Positions 25,082-33,812 of a stretch of DNA of 59,468 nt are shown here, in pieces (within the stretch, counting starts at the first letter, position 1; each line of letters starts with the position of its first letter). The stretch spans positions 1 to 59,468 of the forward strand of contig ONDA01000016.1 in assembly GCA_900316475.1 (NCBI GenBank), read 5' to 3'. The position numbers and the translations under genes were made by a program. The DNA comes from an uncultured Prevotellaceae bacterium (GTDB lineage: Bacteria; Bacteroidota; Bacteroidia; Bacteroidales; Bacteroidaceae). Below the pieces are notes generated by a model. It was not told the origin of the DNA and made no database searches. It saw only the letters and a program-made list of their open reading frames with translations.

Positions 25082-26437
25082 ATGATAGACTCGTCAGCCT
25101 TTCAAGGCAAGAAAGCAAAGTATTTCACCCTGGGGTGCAAATTGAACTTCTCTGAGACATCGACCTTCGCCAAGATGCTTCAGCAGCTGGGGGTGGTGAC
25201 GGTGGAGCGTGGCGAGCAGGCCGACATCTGTCTCATCAACACCTGTTCGGTGACCGACGTTGCCGACCACAAATGCCGGCAGGCCATCCACAGGCTGGTG
25301 CGCGAAAACCCGGGAGCCCTGGTCGTCGTCACGGGATGCTATGCACAGCTGTCGGCTGAGGCCGTCAGCAACATTGAGGGCGTAGACCTGGTTCTTGGCT
25401 CCGACGAGAAAGCTCGTCTGGTGCAGTATCTGTCGGAGGTTTTTGTAGACCATGAGTCCTGTCAGCACCATACCCCCCATCACCTCATCTTCCGCCAGAA
25501 GACGAAGGACATCCGCTCGTTTGCTCCCAGCTGTTCGCGAGGCAACCGCACCCGCTATTTCCTCAAGGTACAGGACGGCTGCGACTACTTCTGCACCTAC
25601 TGCACCATACCATACGCCCGTGGCTTCAGCCGCAATCCTACTATTGCCTCACTGGTGGAGCAGGCGCGAGAGGCCGCGGCAGAGGGTGGCAAGGAGATTG
25701 TGCTGACGGGCGTGAATATCGGCGACTTCGGCAAGACGACGGGCGAACGGTTCATTGACCTGGTGAAGGCTCTCGATGAGGTGGAGGGAATCCAGCGCTA
25801 CCGCATCAGTTCCCTGGAACCCGACCTGCTCAGCGACGAGCTGATAGCCTACTGCGCTCAGAGCCGTGCCTTCATGCCACACTTCCACATCCCCCTGCAG
25901 AGCGGCAGCGACACCGTCTTGCGGCTGATGCACCGTCACTATGACCGTCAGCTCTTTGCCGACAAGATTTCCCGTGTGAAGACGCTCATGCCCGATGCCT
26001 TCATCGGGGTCGACGTGATGGTGGGATGTCGCGGCGAGACGCCCGACTGTTTCGACGAGACTTTCGACTTCCTGAATGCCCTTGACGTGACTCAGCTGCA
26101 CGTCTTCCCATACTCCGAACGTCCGGGCACACAGGCGCTGAAGATTGACTACGTGGTCAGCGAGAAGGATAAGAAGGAGCGCAGCAAGCGGCTGCTCACC
26201 CTGTCGGAGCAGAAGACGGAGGCTTTCTACGCCCGCCATATCGGTCAGCAGGTCGAGGTGCTCTTTGAGAAAGCCGCACGCGGAAAGGCGATGCATGGGT
26301 TTACGCGTAACTATATACGTGTGGAACTGTCGCCCGCCGAGGCACGCCAGGAACTGGACAACCAGTTGGTGACGGTGACGCTGGGCGGCTTCAATCACGA
26401 TAAGACAGCATTGAGAATAGAAGGATGGAAAAAGTAG
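25082..26437 (+). CDS. mtaB: tRNA t6A37 methylthiotransferase MtaB
   Basis: 451 aa. MtaB adds a methylthio group to t6A at tRNA position 37. The N-terminal UPF0004 domain carries three conserved Cys (LGCKLN, NTCSVT, TGCYAQ) for the auxiliary cluster; the radical SAM motif is CDYFCTYC; a TRAM domain closes the protein (VLFEKAARGKAMHGFTRNYI). The HKCRQAIHR element supports MtaB over MiaB or RimO. The gene overlaps the following glycosyltransferase by 13 bp. Confidence 0.92.
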   Translation: MIDSSAFQGKKAKYFTLGCKLNFSETSTFAKMLQQLGVVTVERGEQADICLINTCSVTDVADHKCRQAIHRLVRENPGALVVVTGCYAQLSAEAVSNIEGVDLVLGSDEKARLVQYLSEVFVDHESCQHHTPHHLIFRQKTKDIRSFAPSCSRGNRTRYFLKVQDGCDYFCTYCTIPYARGFSRNPTIASLVEQAREAAAEGGKEIVLTGVNIGDFGKTTGERFIDLVKALDEVEGIQRYRISSLEPDLLSDELIAYCAQSRAFMPHFHIPLQSGSDTVLRLMHRHYDRQLFADKISRVKTLMPDAFIGVDVMVGCRGETPDCFDETFDFLNALDVTQLHVFPYSERPGTQALKIDYVVSEKDKKERSKRLLTLSEQKTEAFYARHIGQQVEVLFEKAARGKAMHGFTRNYIRVELSPAEARQELDNQLVTVTLGGFNHDKTALRIEGWKK

Positions 26438-27447
26438 CGATTGTCATACTCAACTGGAACGGAGCCAAGATGCTCCGCCAGTATCTGCCTGGCGTGCTGC
26501 GCTATTCGTGCGGCGAGGCAACGGTCTATGTGGCCGACAATGCGTCGACGGACGACTCCCTCGACCTGTTGCGTAGCGAGTTCCCCGACGTGAAGCTTAT
26601 CATTCTCGACAAGAACTGGGGCTTTGCCGATGGCTACAACAAGGCACTGCGGCAGATAGAGGCAGAATACTACCTGCTGCTCAACTCCGATATCGAGGTG
26701 ACCCACCATTGGCTGACGCCGCTCATCGAACTGATGGACGCCCACCATGACATTGCCGCCTGCCAGCCTAAGCTGCTCTCCATCTTCGACCGCGACCAGT
26801 TTGAGTATGCCGGAGCGAGTGGGGGATACCTCGACCGTTACGGTTACCCGTTTTGCAGGGGGCGTATCTTCGATACCGTAGAACGCGATGACGGACAATA
26901 TGACTATCAGGCCGACGTGCTCTGGGCAACAGGAGCGGCACTGATGGTACGTGCTGCCGACTATTGGGAGGCTGGGGGGCTCGACGGACGCTTCTTCGCC
27001 CATAACGAAGAGATCGACCTCTGCTGGCGTCTGCGTATACGGGGCCGGCGCATCGTCTGCCTGCCGGAGTCGCAGGTGTATCACGTCGGGGGAGGTACGC
27101 TCCCGAAGTCGAATCCCATGAAGACCTTCCTCAACTTCCGCAACAACCTGACGATGCTCTACAAGTGTCTGCCAGACAGCGAACTGCACCATGTCATGCG
27201 CTGGCGCTGGGTTCTCGACTACCTTGCAGCCTGGGAGATGCTCATCCTGAAACGCAACTGGGGCGACTTCTGCGCCGTCTACCGTGCCCGCCGTGCTTTC
27301 CAACGCTGGCGTCACGACTTCGATGCCGACCGCCGGCAGATTCAGGACAGCCGGGTAGAAAAAGAAATACCAGAGCAGCGCCGCTTCTCGTTGCTCTGGC
27401 AGTATTATGTCAAGGGACGTAAGTTCTTCAGTACTTTACCTGAATAG
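26425..27447 (+). CDS. Family 2 glycosyltransferase
   Basis: 340 aa. The GT-A nucleotide-binding start is VAIVILNWNGAKML, the UDP-sugar region YVADNASTDDS, the metal-binding segment LLNSDIEV (DxD-like), and the acceptor region HNEEIDLCWRLRIRG followed by YHVGGGT, which matches rhamnosyl/WbbL-like transferases. The C-terminal ~90 residues are basic and may contact the membrane. It probably adds a sugar to an envelope glycan. Cotranscribed with mtaB; 3' end overlaps the convergent DUF4861-like gene by 20 bp. Confidence 0.85.
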   Translation: MEKVAIVILNWNGAKMLRQYLPGVLRYSCGEATVYVADNASTDDSLDLLRSEFPDVKLIILDKNWGFADGYNKALRQIEAEYYLLLNSDIEVTHHWLTPLIELMDAHHDIAACQPKLLSIFDRDQFEYAGASGGYLDRYGYPFCRGRIFDTVERDDGQYDYQADVLWATGAALMVRAADYWEAGGLDGRFFAHNEEIDLCWRLRIRGRRIVCLPESQVYHVGGGTLPKSNPMKTFLNFRNNLTMLYKCLPDSELHHVMRWRWVLDYLAAWEMLILKRNWGDFCAVYRARRAFQRWRHDFDADRRQIQDSRVEKEIPEQRRFSLLWQYYVKGRKFFSTLPE

Positions 27448-28642
27448 GCTGCTCCACCTCGCTCTTCCATTCTTTTAGGAAGGCAAACCACTCCTTGGCA
27501 GAGTGATAGCCGAACTCCTCGTTATTTGAGGTGTAGCTGACCTTATAGTTGAGCCGGTTGGATTCGGGCTTGACCACAAAGGCGTAGTTGTCCTTGTTTG
27601 CTACTTCCTCGCTGACGATATGCTTTTGGGGAATACAGATGGCTAATCCAACCGTCTCGCGGCTCCACTTTACGGTGTCGGTCGAGGGATAGTCGGTACC
27701 CCAGCAGGCACGCAGGCCCTTCTTGTCGCTGAACTCCTCGGAACCTTTGACGTTGATGATGCCCGTTGAGAATTGCAGGTCGCTGACGTTGCGGCTGAAG
27801 TACACTTCCACGTCAGTGTCGCGATGACCGGCGTACTGGATGTAGCGGATGGTCATATTCACAGGCGCCTTTGCGGCATCGGCCTTCCAGCCCCGGTCGA
27901 CAAGCTCAACGATAGTGCGCAGCGGACCGTAGCTGATGATACGCTGGGTGCGCGAGCGCACGGGTTCTATCATGGTCGGTTCGTGGCCGTTCCAGCCGCG
28001 GAAGGCACCCAGACCGAAGGTGTTGCCCACCCACAGGACGTCGTCGCCGTAGCCTTCCTTCTTCTGCTCGGCTGACGTATAGAACTGCGTCTGCTGCAAC
28101 TCTAGTCTCTTCTTGAACTTCCCGTAGAGATCCAGTGTCTGGCGCTTGTCGAAGTAGATGCGGATGCCGTTCAGTTCGCTCTCGAAGTCTACGCCGTGAT
28201 GATGCTGCAGGTTGTAGGAGTTGGCGCAGTCGCCGCGAGCCGTGATACTCTCGATATAATTATTGTGGCGGTTCTTCTCCTTCACCTTGTCGTTGCGCAT
28301 CAGCATCTCAGCATAGACGCGGGCCGGATATTGCCGCGGACTGCCTTCGCTGAAGAGCGTCACACTGTAGTCCTGCTTTGCCTTGGGACCTATGTCGGCC
28401 AGAAAGCACAGTTCGTCGAAGTCGTCATCCTGATCTAAGTCGTCAAGCTGGCACGCTATCTCACGGCCATCGAGAGTGACCAGCGCCGACTGCACATCGC
28501 CGTATTTGTCTAAGTTAATTACAATCGGCTGATCTGTACGAGCCCGCTTCATCGGATTGCTCACGCTGACGGTGATGGTCTGCTGGGCAAAGGTGCTGGA
28601 GCAGACGAAGGCCATAAAGGCCCACAAAAATGTACGTTTCAT
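27428..28642 (-). CDS. Secreted DUF4861-like protein
   Basis: 404 aa with signal peptide MKRTFLWAFMAFVCSSTFAQ. The body resembles DUF4861: an N-terminal beta region on a sugar-acid-lyase-like theme (ITVSVSNPMKRARTDQPIVI), then HHHGVDFESELNGIRIYFDKRQTLDLYGK and YGDDVLWVGNTFGLGAFRGW, and a C-terminal WFAFLKEWK. Members often sit in polysaccharide-use loci and are suspected to act on pectin- or glycosaminoglycan-derived material. Here no such locus surrounds it. Family assigned from memory. Confidence 0.7.
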   Translation of the reverse strand: MKRTFLWAFMAFVCSSTFAQQTITVSVSNPMKRARTDQPIVINLDKYGDVQSALVTLDGREIACQLDDLDQDDDFDELCFLADIGPKAKQDYSVTLFSEGSPRQYPARVYAEMLMRNDKVKEKNRHNNYIESITARGDCANSYNLQHHHGVDFESELNGIRIYFDKRQTLDLYGKFKKRLELQQTQFYTSAEQKKEGYGDDVLWVGNTFGLGAFRGWNGHEPTMIEPVRSRTQRIISYGPLRTIVELVDRGWKADAAKAPVNMTIRYIQYAGHRDTDVEVYFSRNVSDLQFSTGIINVKGSEEFSDKKGLRACWGTDYPSTDTVKWSRETVGLAICIPQKHIVSEEVANKDNYAFVVKPESNRLNYKVSYTSNNEEFGYHSAKEWFAFLKEWKSEVEQPIQVKY

Positions 28643-28667
28643 GTCTTTTTGTTTGTTTAGTAGTACG

Positions 28668-28675
28668 CAAAAGTA
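28668..28675 (-). promoter_or_regulatory. Promoter -7 box TACTTTTG
   Basis: TAnnTTTG consensus 26 nt before the DUF4861-like ATG. Confidence 0.6.
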
Positions 28676-28738
28676 ATGAATTTCAAAGAATTTTTTATCT
28701 TTTTTAGGTTAAAATTTGGATTTTACAATATTATTTAG

Positions 28739-28746
28739 TAATTTTG
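28739..28746 (+). promoter_or_regulatory. Promoter -7 box TAATTTTG
   Basis: TAnnTTTG consensus 40 nt before the GldB-like lipoprotein ATG. Confidence 0.6.
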
Positions 28747-28786
28747 CATCTGAATTTAAACAAAATTCACTGAAAAAGGCTAAAAG

Positions 28787-29587
28787 ATGCGCAAGATATA
28801 TGTTCTATTCCTGATTGTGATGCTGACATGCATTGGCTGTCAGTGGCAACTCAACTCTTCAGACGAGTCAGAAATAGAAGTGCTTGTGGAGCGATATGAC
28901 CTCATCGAAAGTCTTTACCTGACAACTGGCGACTATTCGGCCCTTCAGCAGATGAGCACGGACTATCCTCAACAGACACGTACGCTGATTGAGGACGTGC
29001 TGAAAATAGGCCGCGTCGACGATCCGGAAATCAACGTCAAATTCCTGGACTTCTATCAGGACAGTACCCTGCAGACCCTTATCGCTGCCGCCGAACAGGA
29101 ATATGCCAGTATGGATGATATCAATCAAGAACTGAGCGACGCCTTCAACCATCTGAAGGAACTGCTGCCAGAAATGAGCATTCCGACGGTCTATTCACAG
29201 ATTGGGTCTCTCGACCAGAGCATTATCGTAGGCAATGGGCTGCTCGGCATTTCGCTCGACAAGTATCTGGGCAGCAGCTATCCACTCTATCTCCGCGAGG
29301 ACTATGGCTACACCGAGCATCAGCGAAAGGTGATGACGCGGCAGTACATCGTCCCCGACTGCATTGGCTTCTATCTTTTAAGCCTCTATCCGATGCCTAA
29401 CCGCACTTTGAACCAAGTTGAGCGCGACACGCATGTCGGTAAGGTGCAGTGGGTGGTCAACAAGGTGATGAAGCGTACGGTATTCAATACGCTCTATACC
29501 CGCAGTGTTGGCCATTATATGAAATCGAATCCCACCGTAACCGTTGAACAGTTGTTGCTGAACAACAATTACACTGAGATTCGATAG
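28787..29587 (+). CDS. GldB-like lipoprotein
   Basis: 266 aa with signal MRKIYVLFLIVMLTCIGC, lipobox Cys18. The segment GLLGISLDKYLGSSYPLYLR followed by YIVPDCIGFYLLS recalls gliding-motility lipoprotein GldB, which has an IGLDxYLG block and a YIVPD block. Non-gliding Bacteroidales carry relatives of unknown role, so the name does not imply motility. The gene stands alone, convergent with the minus-strand phosphomutase-like gene 14 bp downstream. Confidence 0.6.
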   Translation: MRKIYVLFLIVMLTCIGCQWQLNSSDESEIEVLVERYDLIESLYLTTGDYSALQQMSTDYPQQTRTLIEDVLKIGRVDDPEINVKFLDFYQDSTLQTLIAAAEQEYASMDDINQELSDAFNHLKELLPEMSIPTVYSQIGSLDQSIIVGNGLLGISLDKYLGSSYPLYLREDYGYTEHQRKVMTRQYIVPDCIGFYLLSLYPMPNRTLNQVERDTHVGKVQWVVNKVMKRTVFNTLYTRSVGHYMKSNPTVTVEQLLLNNNYTEIR

Positions 29588-29601
29588 CACAACAAAAAAG
29601 C

Positions 29602-30840
29602 CTATTCTATTTTCATCAACTCCTGCATGAACTCCTGGAGCCGGAGCAGACCATAGCTGCCACTGACGCATGACACCTCGTCGTAGTGCTGTACGTCGTC
29701 AGCTGTGATGTTGCGATGCCAGATGAGGAAGGGCACGGGTTGGCCAACGTGGATGCGCTTCTCAACAGGAGTCAGATGGTCGGGCAAGACAGCGATACAG
29801 ACGGGTTCCTCCCACGTGCGGACCTCCTGATATATAGGGGCGATGAGCCTCTGGTCCAGATATTCAATGGTCTTGAGCTTCAGTTCCAGATCACCGTCGT
29901 GGCCGGCTTCGTCGCTGGCTTCAACGTGAACGAAAACGAAGTCGTCGTGGCGCAGAGCCTCGATAGCAGCCTGTGCCTTACCCTCGTAGTTGGTGTCGGC
30001 AAGACCGGTGGCTCCTTCTACCTCAACGATTTTCAGACCGGCGTAGTGGCCAATGCCTCGTATGAGGTCGACAGCCGAGATGACCGTTCCGCTCTTCACC
30101 TGCGGGTATTGCTCCTGCAGTGTCTGCATCGACGGGCGGTAGCCGCCAGACCAGGGCCAGATGCTGTTCGCCTGACGTTCGCCCCGCGCAGCCTTCGCTA
30201 AGTTGTAGGGATGCTTCGACAGCAGCTCTTGTGACTTCAGAATCAGGTCGTTTATCAGGTCGGCAGTCTCCTGGGCTGTCATGCGTCCCGGCTCGACGGG
30301 GGCGTTCTCTTCGGCCTTCACCAAGAGTTGACGCCACGGCTCATTGGGATGGTCGTGGGGTGGGGCACAGACTATGTGCTTGTTGCCGCCCTTGATAACC
30401 AGCAAGTGGCGGTACTGAATACCGGTGATGAAGCGGATGCGGTCGTTCCCTAATTGCTCGTCAAGGTATTTTATCAGCACGTCGCCGTCGCTGGTCTGTA
30501 GGTTGCCGCCGTTGTGGGTGATGATTCGCCCGTCCTCAATCGTGATGATGTTGCAGCGGATGGCAAAGTCGTCGTCAGCCATCTCGTAGCCGATGGAGGC
30601 TGCTTCAAGGGGACCGCGCCCCTCGTACACCTTATTCAAATCGTAGCCTAAGATGGCGGTGTTGGCCACCTCTGAGCCTGGGGGAAATCCTTCGGGTACG
30701 GTAACCAGACGTCCGCAGCGGCCTTCCTTGGCAAGCTGGTCCATCATCGGCTTATGGGCATATTGTAGTAAGGTCTTACCACCCAGTCGTTCTACTGGCA
30801 GGTCGGCCATTCCGTCGCCCAGAATAATGATATGCTTCAT
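29602..30840 (-). CDS. Phosphoglycerate-mutase-like protein, presumed homoserine kinase (ThrB analog)
   Basis: 412 aa of the archaeal-type ApgM / alkaline-phosphatase superfamily: metal site GDGMADLP at the N-terminus, the nucleophile region SEVANTAILGYD (Ser), and metal-binding HVEASDEAGHDGD and VLPDHLTPV near the C-terminus. A branch of this family is annotated as a proposed homoserine kinase, and the position directly downstream of thrA (103-bp gap) supports that: ThrA makes homoserine, the next step is its phosphorylation. No GHMP-type thrB is in the window and no thrC follows. A plain 2,3-bisphosphoglycerate-independent mutase is the alternative. Confidence 0.75.
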   Translation of the reverse strand: MKHIIILGDGMADLPVERLGGKTLLQYAHKPMMDQLAKEGRCGRLVTVPEGFPPGSEVANTAILGYDLNKVYEGRGPLEAASIGYEMADDDFAIRCNIITIEDGRIITHNGGNLQTSDGDVLIKYLDEQLGNDRIRFITGIQYRHLLVIKGGNKHIVCAPPHDHPNEPWRQLLVKAEENAPVEPGRMTAQETADLINDLILKSQELLSKHPYNLAKAARGERQANSIWPWSGGYRPSMQTLQEQYPQVKSGTVISAVDLIRGIGHYAGLKIVEVEGATGLADTNYEGKAQAAIEALRHDDFVFVHVEASDEAGHDGDLELKLKTIEYLDQRLIAPIYQEVRTWEEPVCIAVLPDHLTPVEKRIHVGQPVPFLIWHRNITADDVQHYDEVSCVSGSYGLLRLQEFMQELMKIE

Positions 30841-30859
30841 AGTGAATATATTTTTGCAG

Positions 30860-30937
30860 CGGACTTAACGGACTAACACGGACTATTCTCGATTGCTGTA
30901 TAGAAGCGAAACAGTCTGTGTAAGTCCGTTAAGTCCG
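30860..30937. repeat. 25-bp near-perfect inverted repeat between thrA and the ThrB analog
   Basis: Arm 30860-30884 pairs with 30913-30937 with two mismatches over 25 bp; each arm is itself made of CGGACTTAA / CGGACTAACA / CGGACT steps. The loop is 28 nt. It lies in the transcribed gap of the operon, so the mRNA can form a long hairpin. It may be a dispersed Prevotella repeat, a processing site or a partial terminator; no T tract follows directly. Confidence 0.8.
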
Positions 30938-30943
30938 ATGCTT

Positions 30944-33400
30944 TTAGATATTTGCTATTGACATGATATTTGCGAAGACGCCAGCGGCGGTAACGGCAGC
31001 GCCGGCACCATAGCCCTGAATAAGCATGGGGTATTCCTTGTAGCGCTCGGTAGTGAGCAGCACGATGTTGTTGGAACCCTCAAGCGGATAGAACGGATGG
31101 CCTTGTGGCACTTCCTTCAGGGCGACGCTGGTTTTGAACGACGATGGGTCTTTCTCGTCGGCTTCCATCGTTGCCACGAAGCGCCAGCGCTTACCTTCGG
31201 CCTCAAGCACCTTGCGGCGAGCTTCGAAGTCGGCATCCAGCTCTGGGAGCCGGCGCCAGAAGTCGTCGAGGCTGCCCTCAAAGTAGTCGTTAGGCACGAA
31301 GAGGTGTTTCTCAACGTCCTCCTGTTCCACCTTGTAGCCAGCCTCACGTGTCAGGATGACCAGCTTGCGTATGACGTCAGTGCCGCTGAGGTCGATGCGC
31401 GGGTCGGGCTCAGAGTAGCGTTGCTCTTTAGCACGGCGTACGGTCTCAGAGAAAGGCACGTCGGCAGCTATCTCGTTGAAGATGAAGTTCAGTGTTCCAG
31501 AAAGGATGGCCTCAATCTTCAGAATCTTGTCGCCCGAGTTGCACAGGTCGTTGATGGTGCCGATGATGGGCAGTCCAGCGCCGACGTTCGTCTCGTAGCG
31601 GAACCAGACGCCGCGGTCGCGGGCTGTCTGCTTCAGTTTCAGATAGCTGTCGTAGTCGCTCGAGGCGGCAATCTTATTGGCTGCCACGACGGAGATGTTA
31701 TGCTCTAAGAACGTCTGGTAGAGCATTGCTATCTGACGGCTGGCCGTACAGTCTACGAAGACGCTGTTGAAGATGTTCATCTTCACAATCTCGTCGCGCA
31801 TGTGTTCGGTATTGGCAGGATAGCCTGCACGTAGAATCTTCTCGTAGTTGTCCAAGTCGATGCCGTCGCGGTCGAGCACGAAGTTGTCGACATCGCTGAT
31901 GCCCACCACGTTGAGCTTCAGGCGGCGTGACTGCATGAGGAACTGCTGCTGCGTACGTATCTGCTCGAGGAGCATACCGCCGACAGTACCGATGCCACAA
32001 ATAAAGATATTGAGAACTTTGTATTCTGACAGGAAGAATGAGTCGTGGAGCACGTTGAGCGACTTGCGCAGGAAGCGGCCGTCGACGACGAATGAAATGT
32101 TGGTCTCAGAGGCACCCTGTGCACAGGCGATGACCGAGATGCCAGAGCGTCCGAGTGTACCAAACAGCTTACCGGCGATGCCGGGGGTCTGCTTCATGTT
32201 CTCGCCCACGATGGCGATGGTAGCCAGTCCGCTTTCCACCTGCATGGGGAACATGGCTCCCGTCTCTATTTCCTTGGCAAACTCCTCGTTCAGCACTTCG
32301 GCAGCGGCGGCAGCATCCTCGTCGCGCACGCCGATGGACGTAGAGTTCTCCGACGAAGCCTGCGAAACCATGAATACCGAGATGCCCTTGTTGGCCAGTG
32401 TGGTGAAGATACGGCGGTTGACGCCGATAACGCCCACCATCGAGAGACCCGTCACCGTAATCAGCGAAGTGCCCTTGATACTCGAGATGCCCTTGATGGG
32501 CTTCAGGTCGTCCTCAATCTTCTCCTTAATCAGCGTGCCAGGATGTTCAGGGTTGAAGGTGTTCTTCACCTTGATGGGAATATTTTTGATGCAGACGGGG
32601 TAGATGGTCGGCGGGTAGATGACCTTTGCGCCGAAGTTACACAGCTCCATAGCCTCTACATACGACAGTTCGTTGATGGTATAGGCCGTCTTGATGACCT
32701 TCGGGTCGGCCGTCATGAAACCGTCGACGTCGGTCCATATTTCCAGCATCTCTGCGTCGAGGGCTGCTGCAATGATGGCGGCTGTATAGTCGGAACCGCC
32801 ACGTCCGAGGTTTGTCGTCTCATGGCTGTCACGGTCGCGGGCAATGAAGCCGGGAACCACAGCCACCTGTGGCATATCCTTGAAGGATTCCTTCACGAGA
32901 CTGGCCGTCAGTTCTGAGTCCAGCGTGTGCTTACCGTTCTTCTTCTCCGTGCGAATGAAGTCGCGCGAGTTCATGCGTACACCGTTCTTTACCAGTGTAG
33001 CCACAATGTTGGAACTCAGACGCTCGCCGTAAGAGACAATGGCGTCGAGCGTCTTACGGCTCAGGTCGTGAATCAGGAACACGCCATAGTAGATGCTCCT
33101 CAACTGTTCGAAGAGAGCGTCCACCTTATTAAACAAATCTACGCGCTTCTTGTCGTCGGTGATGATGGTGTCTATCATTTGATGATGGCGTGTCACCATA
33201 CCGTCAAATTCCTCACGCCACCGCTCGTCACCTTTCAGAGCCAGCTCAGAGGTTGCTATCAACTTGTCGGTAATGCCGTCAAGTGCGCTTACTACTACTA
33301 CGACAGGTTGCGTCCGAGCCTCTGTCTCCACAATTTTCTTCAAGCTTAAAATGCTCTTTACGGAACCTACGGACGTTCCGCCAAATTTCATGACTTTCAT
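30944..33400 (-). CDS. thrA: Bifunctional aspartate kinase / homoserine dehydrogenase
   Basis: 818 aa from the ATG at 33400 (MKVMKFGGTSVGS). The kinase domain covers ~1-290 with KFGGTSVG and GRGGSDYTA; two ACT-type regulatory modules follow (about 310-460); homoserine dehydrogenase fills ~465-818 with FICGIGTVGGMLLEQ for NAD(P) binding and KQRYSEPDPRIDLSGTDV-like substrate-site sequence. It catalyses the first and third steps from aspartate to threonine. The longest frame starts at a TTG that is part of the TACCTTTG promoter box, so it is not the real start. The ~60-nt leader shows no leader peptide that I can support. Confidence 0.92.
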   Translation of the reverse strand: MKVMKFGGTSVGSVKSILSLKKIVETEARTQPVVVVVSALDGITDKLIATSELALKGDERWREEFDGMVTRHHQMIDTIITDDKKRVDLFNKVDALFEQLRSIYYGVFLIHDLSRKTLDAIVSYGERLSSNIVATLVKNGVRMNSRDFIRTEKKNGKHTLDSELTASLVKESFKDMPQVAVVPGFIARDRDSHETTNLGRGGSDYTAAIIAAALDAEMLEIWTDVDGFMTADPKVIKTAYTINELSYVEAMELCNFGAKVIYPPTIYPVCIKNIPIKVKNTFNPEHPGTLIKEKIEDDLKPIKGISSIKGTSLITVTGLSMVGVIGVNRRIFTTLANKGISVFMVSQASSENSTSIGVRDEDAAAAAEVLNEEFAKEIETGAMFPMQVESGLATIAIVGENMKQTPGIAGKLFGTLGRSGISVIACAQGASETNISFVVDGRFLRKSLNVLHDSFFLSEYKVLNIFICGIGTVGGMLLEQIRTQQQFLMQSRRLKLNVVGISDVDNFVLDRDGIDLDNYEKILRAGYPANTEHMRDEIVKMNIFNSVFVDCTASRQIAMLYQTFLEHNISVVAANKIAASSDYDSYLKLKQTARDRGVWFRYETNVGAGLPIIGTINDLCNSGDKILKIEAILSGTLNFIFNEIAADVPFSETVRRAKEQRYSEPDPRIDLSGTDVIRKLVILTREAGYKVEQEDVEKHLFVPNDYFEGSLDDFWRRLPELDADFEARRKVLEAEGKRWRFVATMEADEKDPSSFKTSVALKEVPQGHPFYPLEGSNNIVLLTTERYKEYPMLIQGYGAGAAVTAAGVFANIMSIANI

Positions 33401-33466
33401 ATCTCTATGCAATTTTTCTTGTCGTCGGTACACCTTTAACAAGCGGCGCTTTCTCCAACGGCGCTG

Positions 33467-33474
33467 CAAAGGTA
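33467..33474 (-). promoter_or_regulatory. Promoter -7 box TACCTTTG for thrA
   Basis: TAnnTTTG consensus 66 nt before the ATG at 33400. Confidence 0.65.
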
Positions 33475-33720
33475 CTATTTACCCGGCAAATAACCAAATA
33501 AATACAAGTTTTTTTTCTTCGTGGCAGGCTAAAGACGGTTCTCTAATGGTGCTTGACAGCCTTCCAAGGCTATTAGATATCTACCCGACCCCATGATCAA
33601 AAACCCTTCAGACCAACACCTTTCATCCATAAGCGTACGCCATGAACAGCGTTTCTCTTACAAAAGCGCATTATTTAACCTTTTTTAACCCCCCCCACTC
33701 ATTTATTCACCTTTTTTATT

Positions 33721-33728
33721 TAATTTTG
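33721..33728 (+). promoter_or_regulatory. Promoter -7 box TAATTTTG
   Basis: TAnnTTTG consensus; gives an ~80-nt leader before the ATG at 33813. Confidence 0.6.
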
Positions 33729-33812
33729 TAGGCCGAATCCGAAAGCCATGGAAGCGGGAATCTACAAACGGCAATGAAGTATTTCATCAATATTAATTAA
33801 GCAAAACAAACA

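Larger units (their letters stand above)
33401..33812. other. Intergenic region between thrA and the secreted protein
   Basis: Holds the thrA leader and promoter, then ~240 bp in which I see no gene (a 110-codon frame here has no supporting features), then a TAATTTTG box at 33721-33728 for the downstream gene. An eight-C run lies at about 33689. Confidence 0.55.

Noticed and set aside
26395-27315. 306-codon minus-strand frame opposite the glycosyltransferase
   Set aside because: Antisense shadow; the plus-strand glycosyltransferase has clear motifs.
33264-33596. 110-codon plus-strand frame opposite the thrA start
   Set aside because: Covers the thrA promoter and start in antisense; no support.
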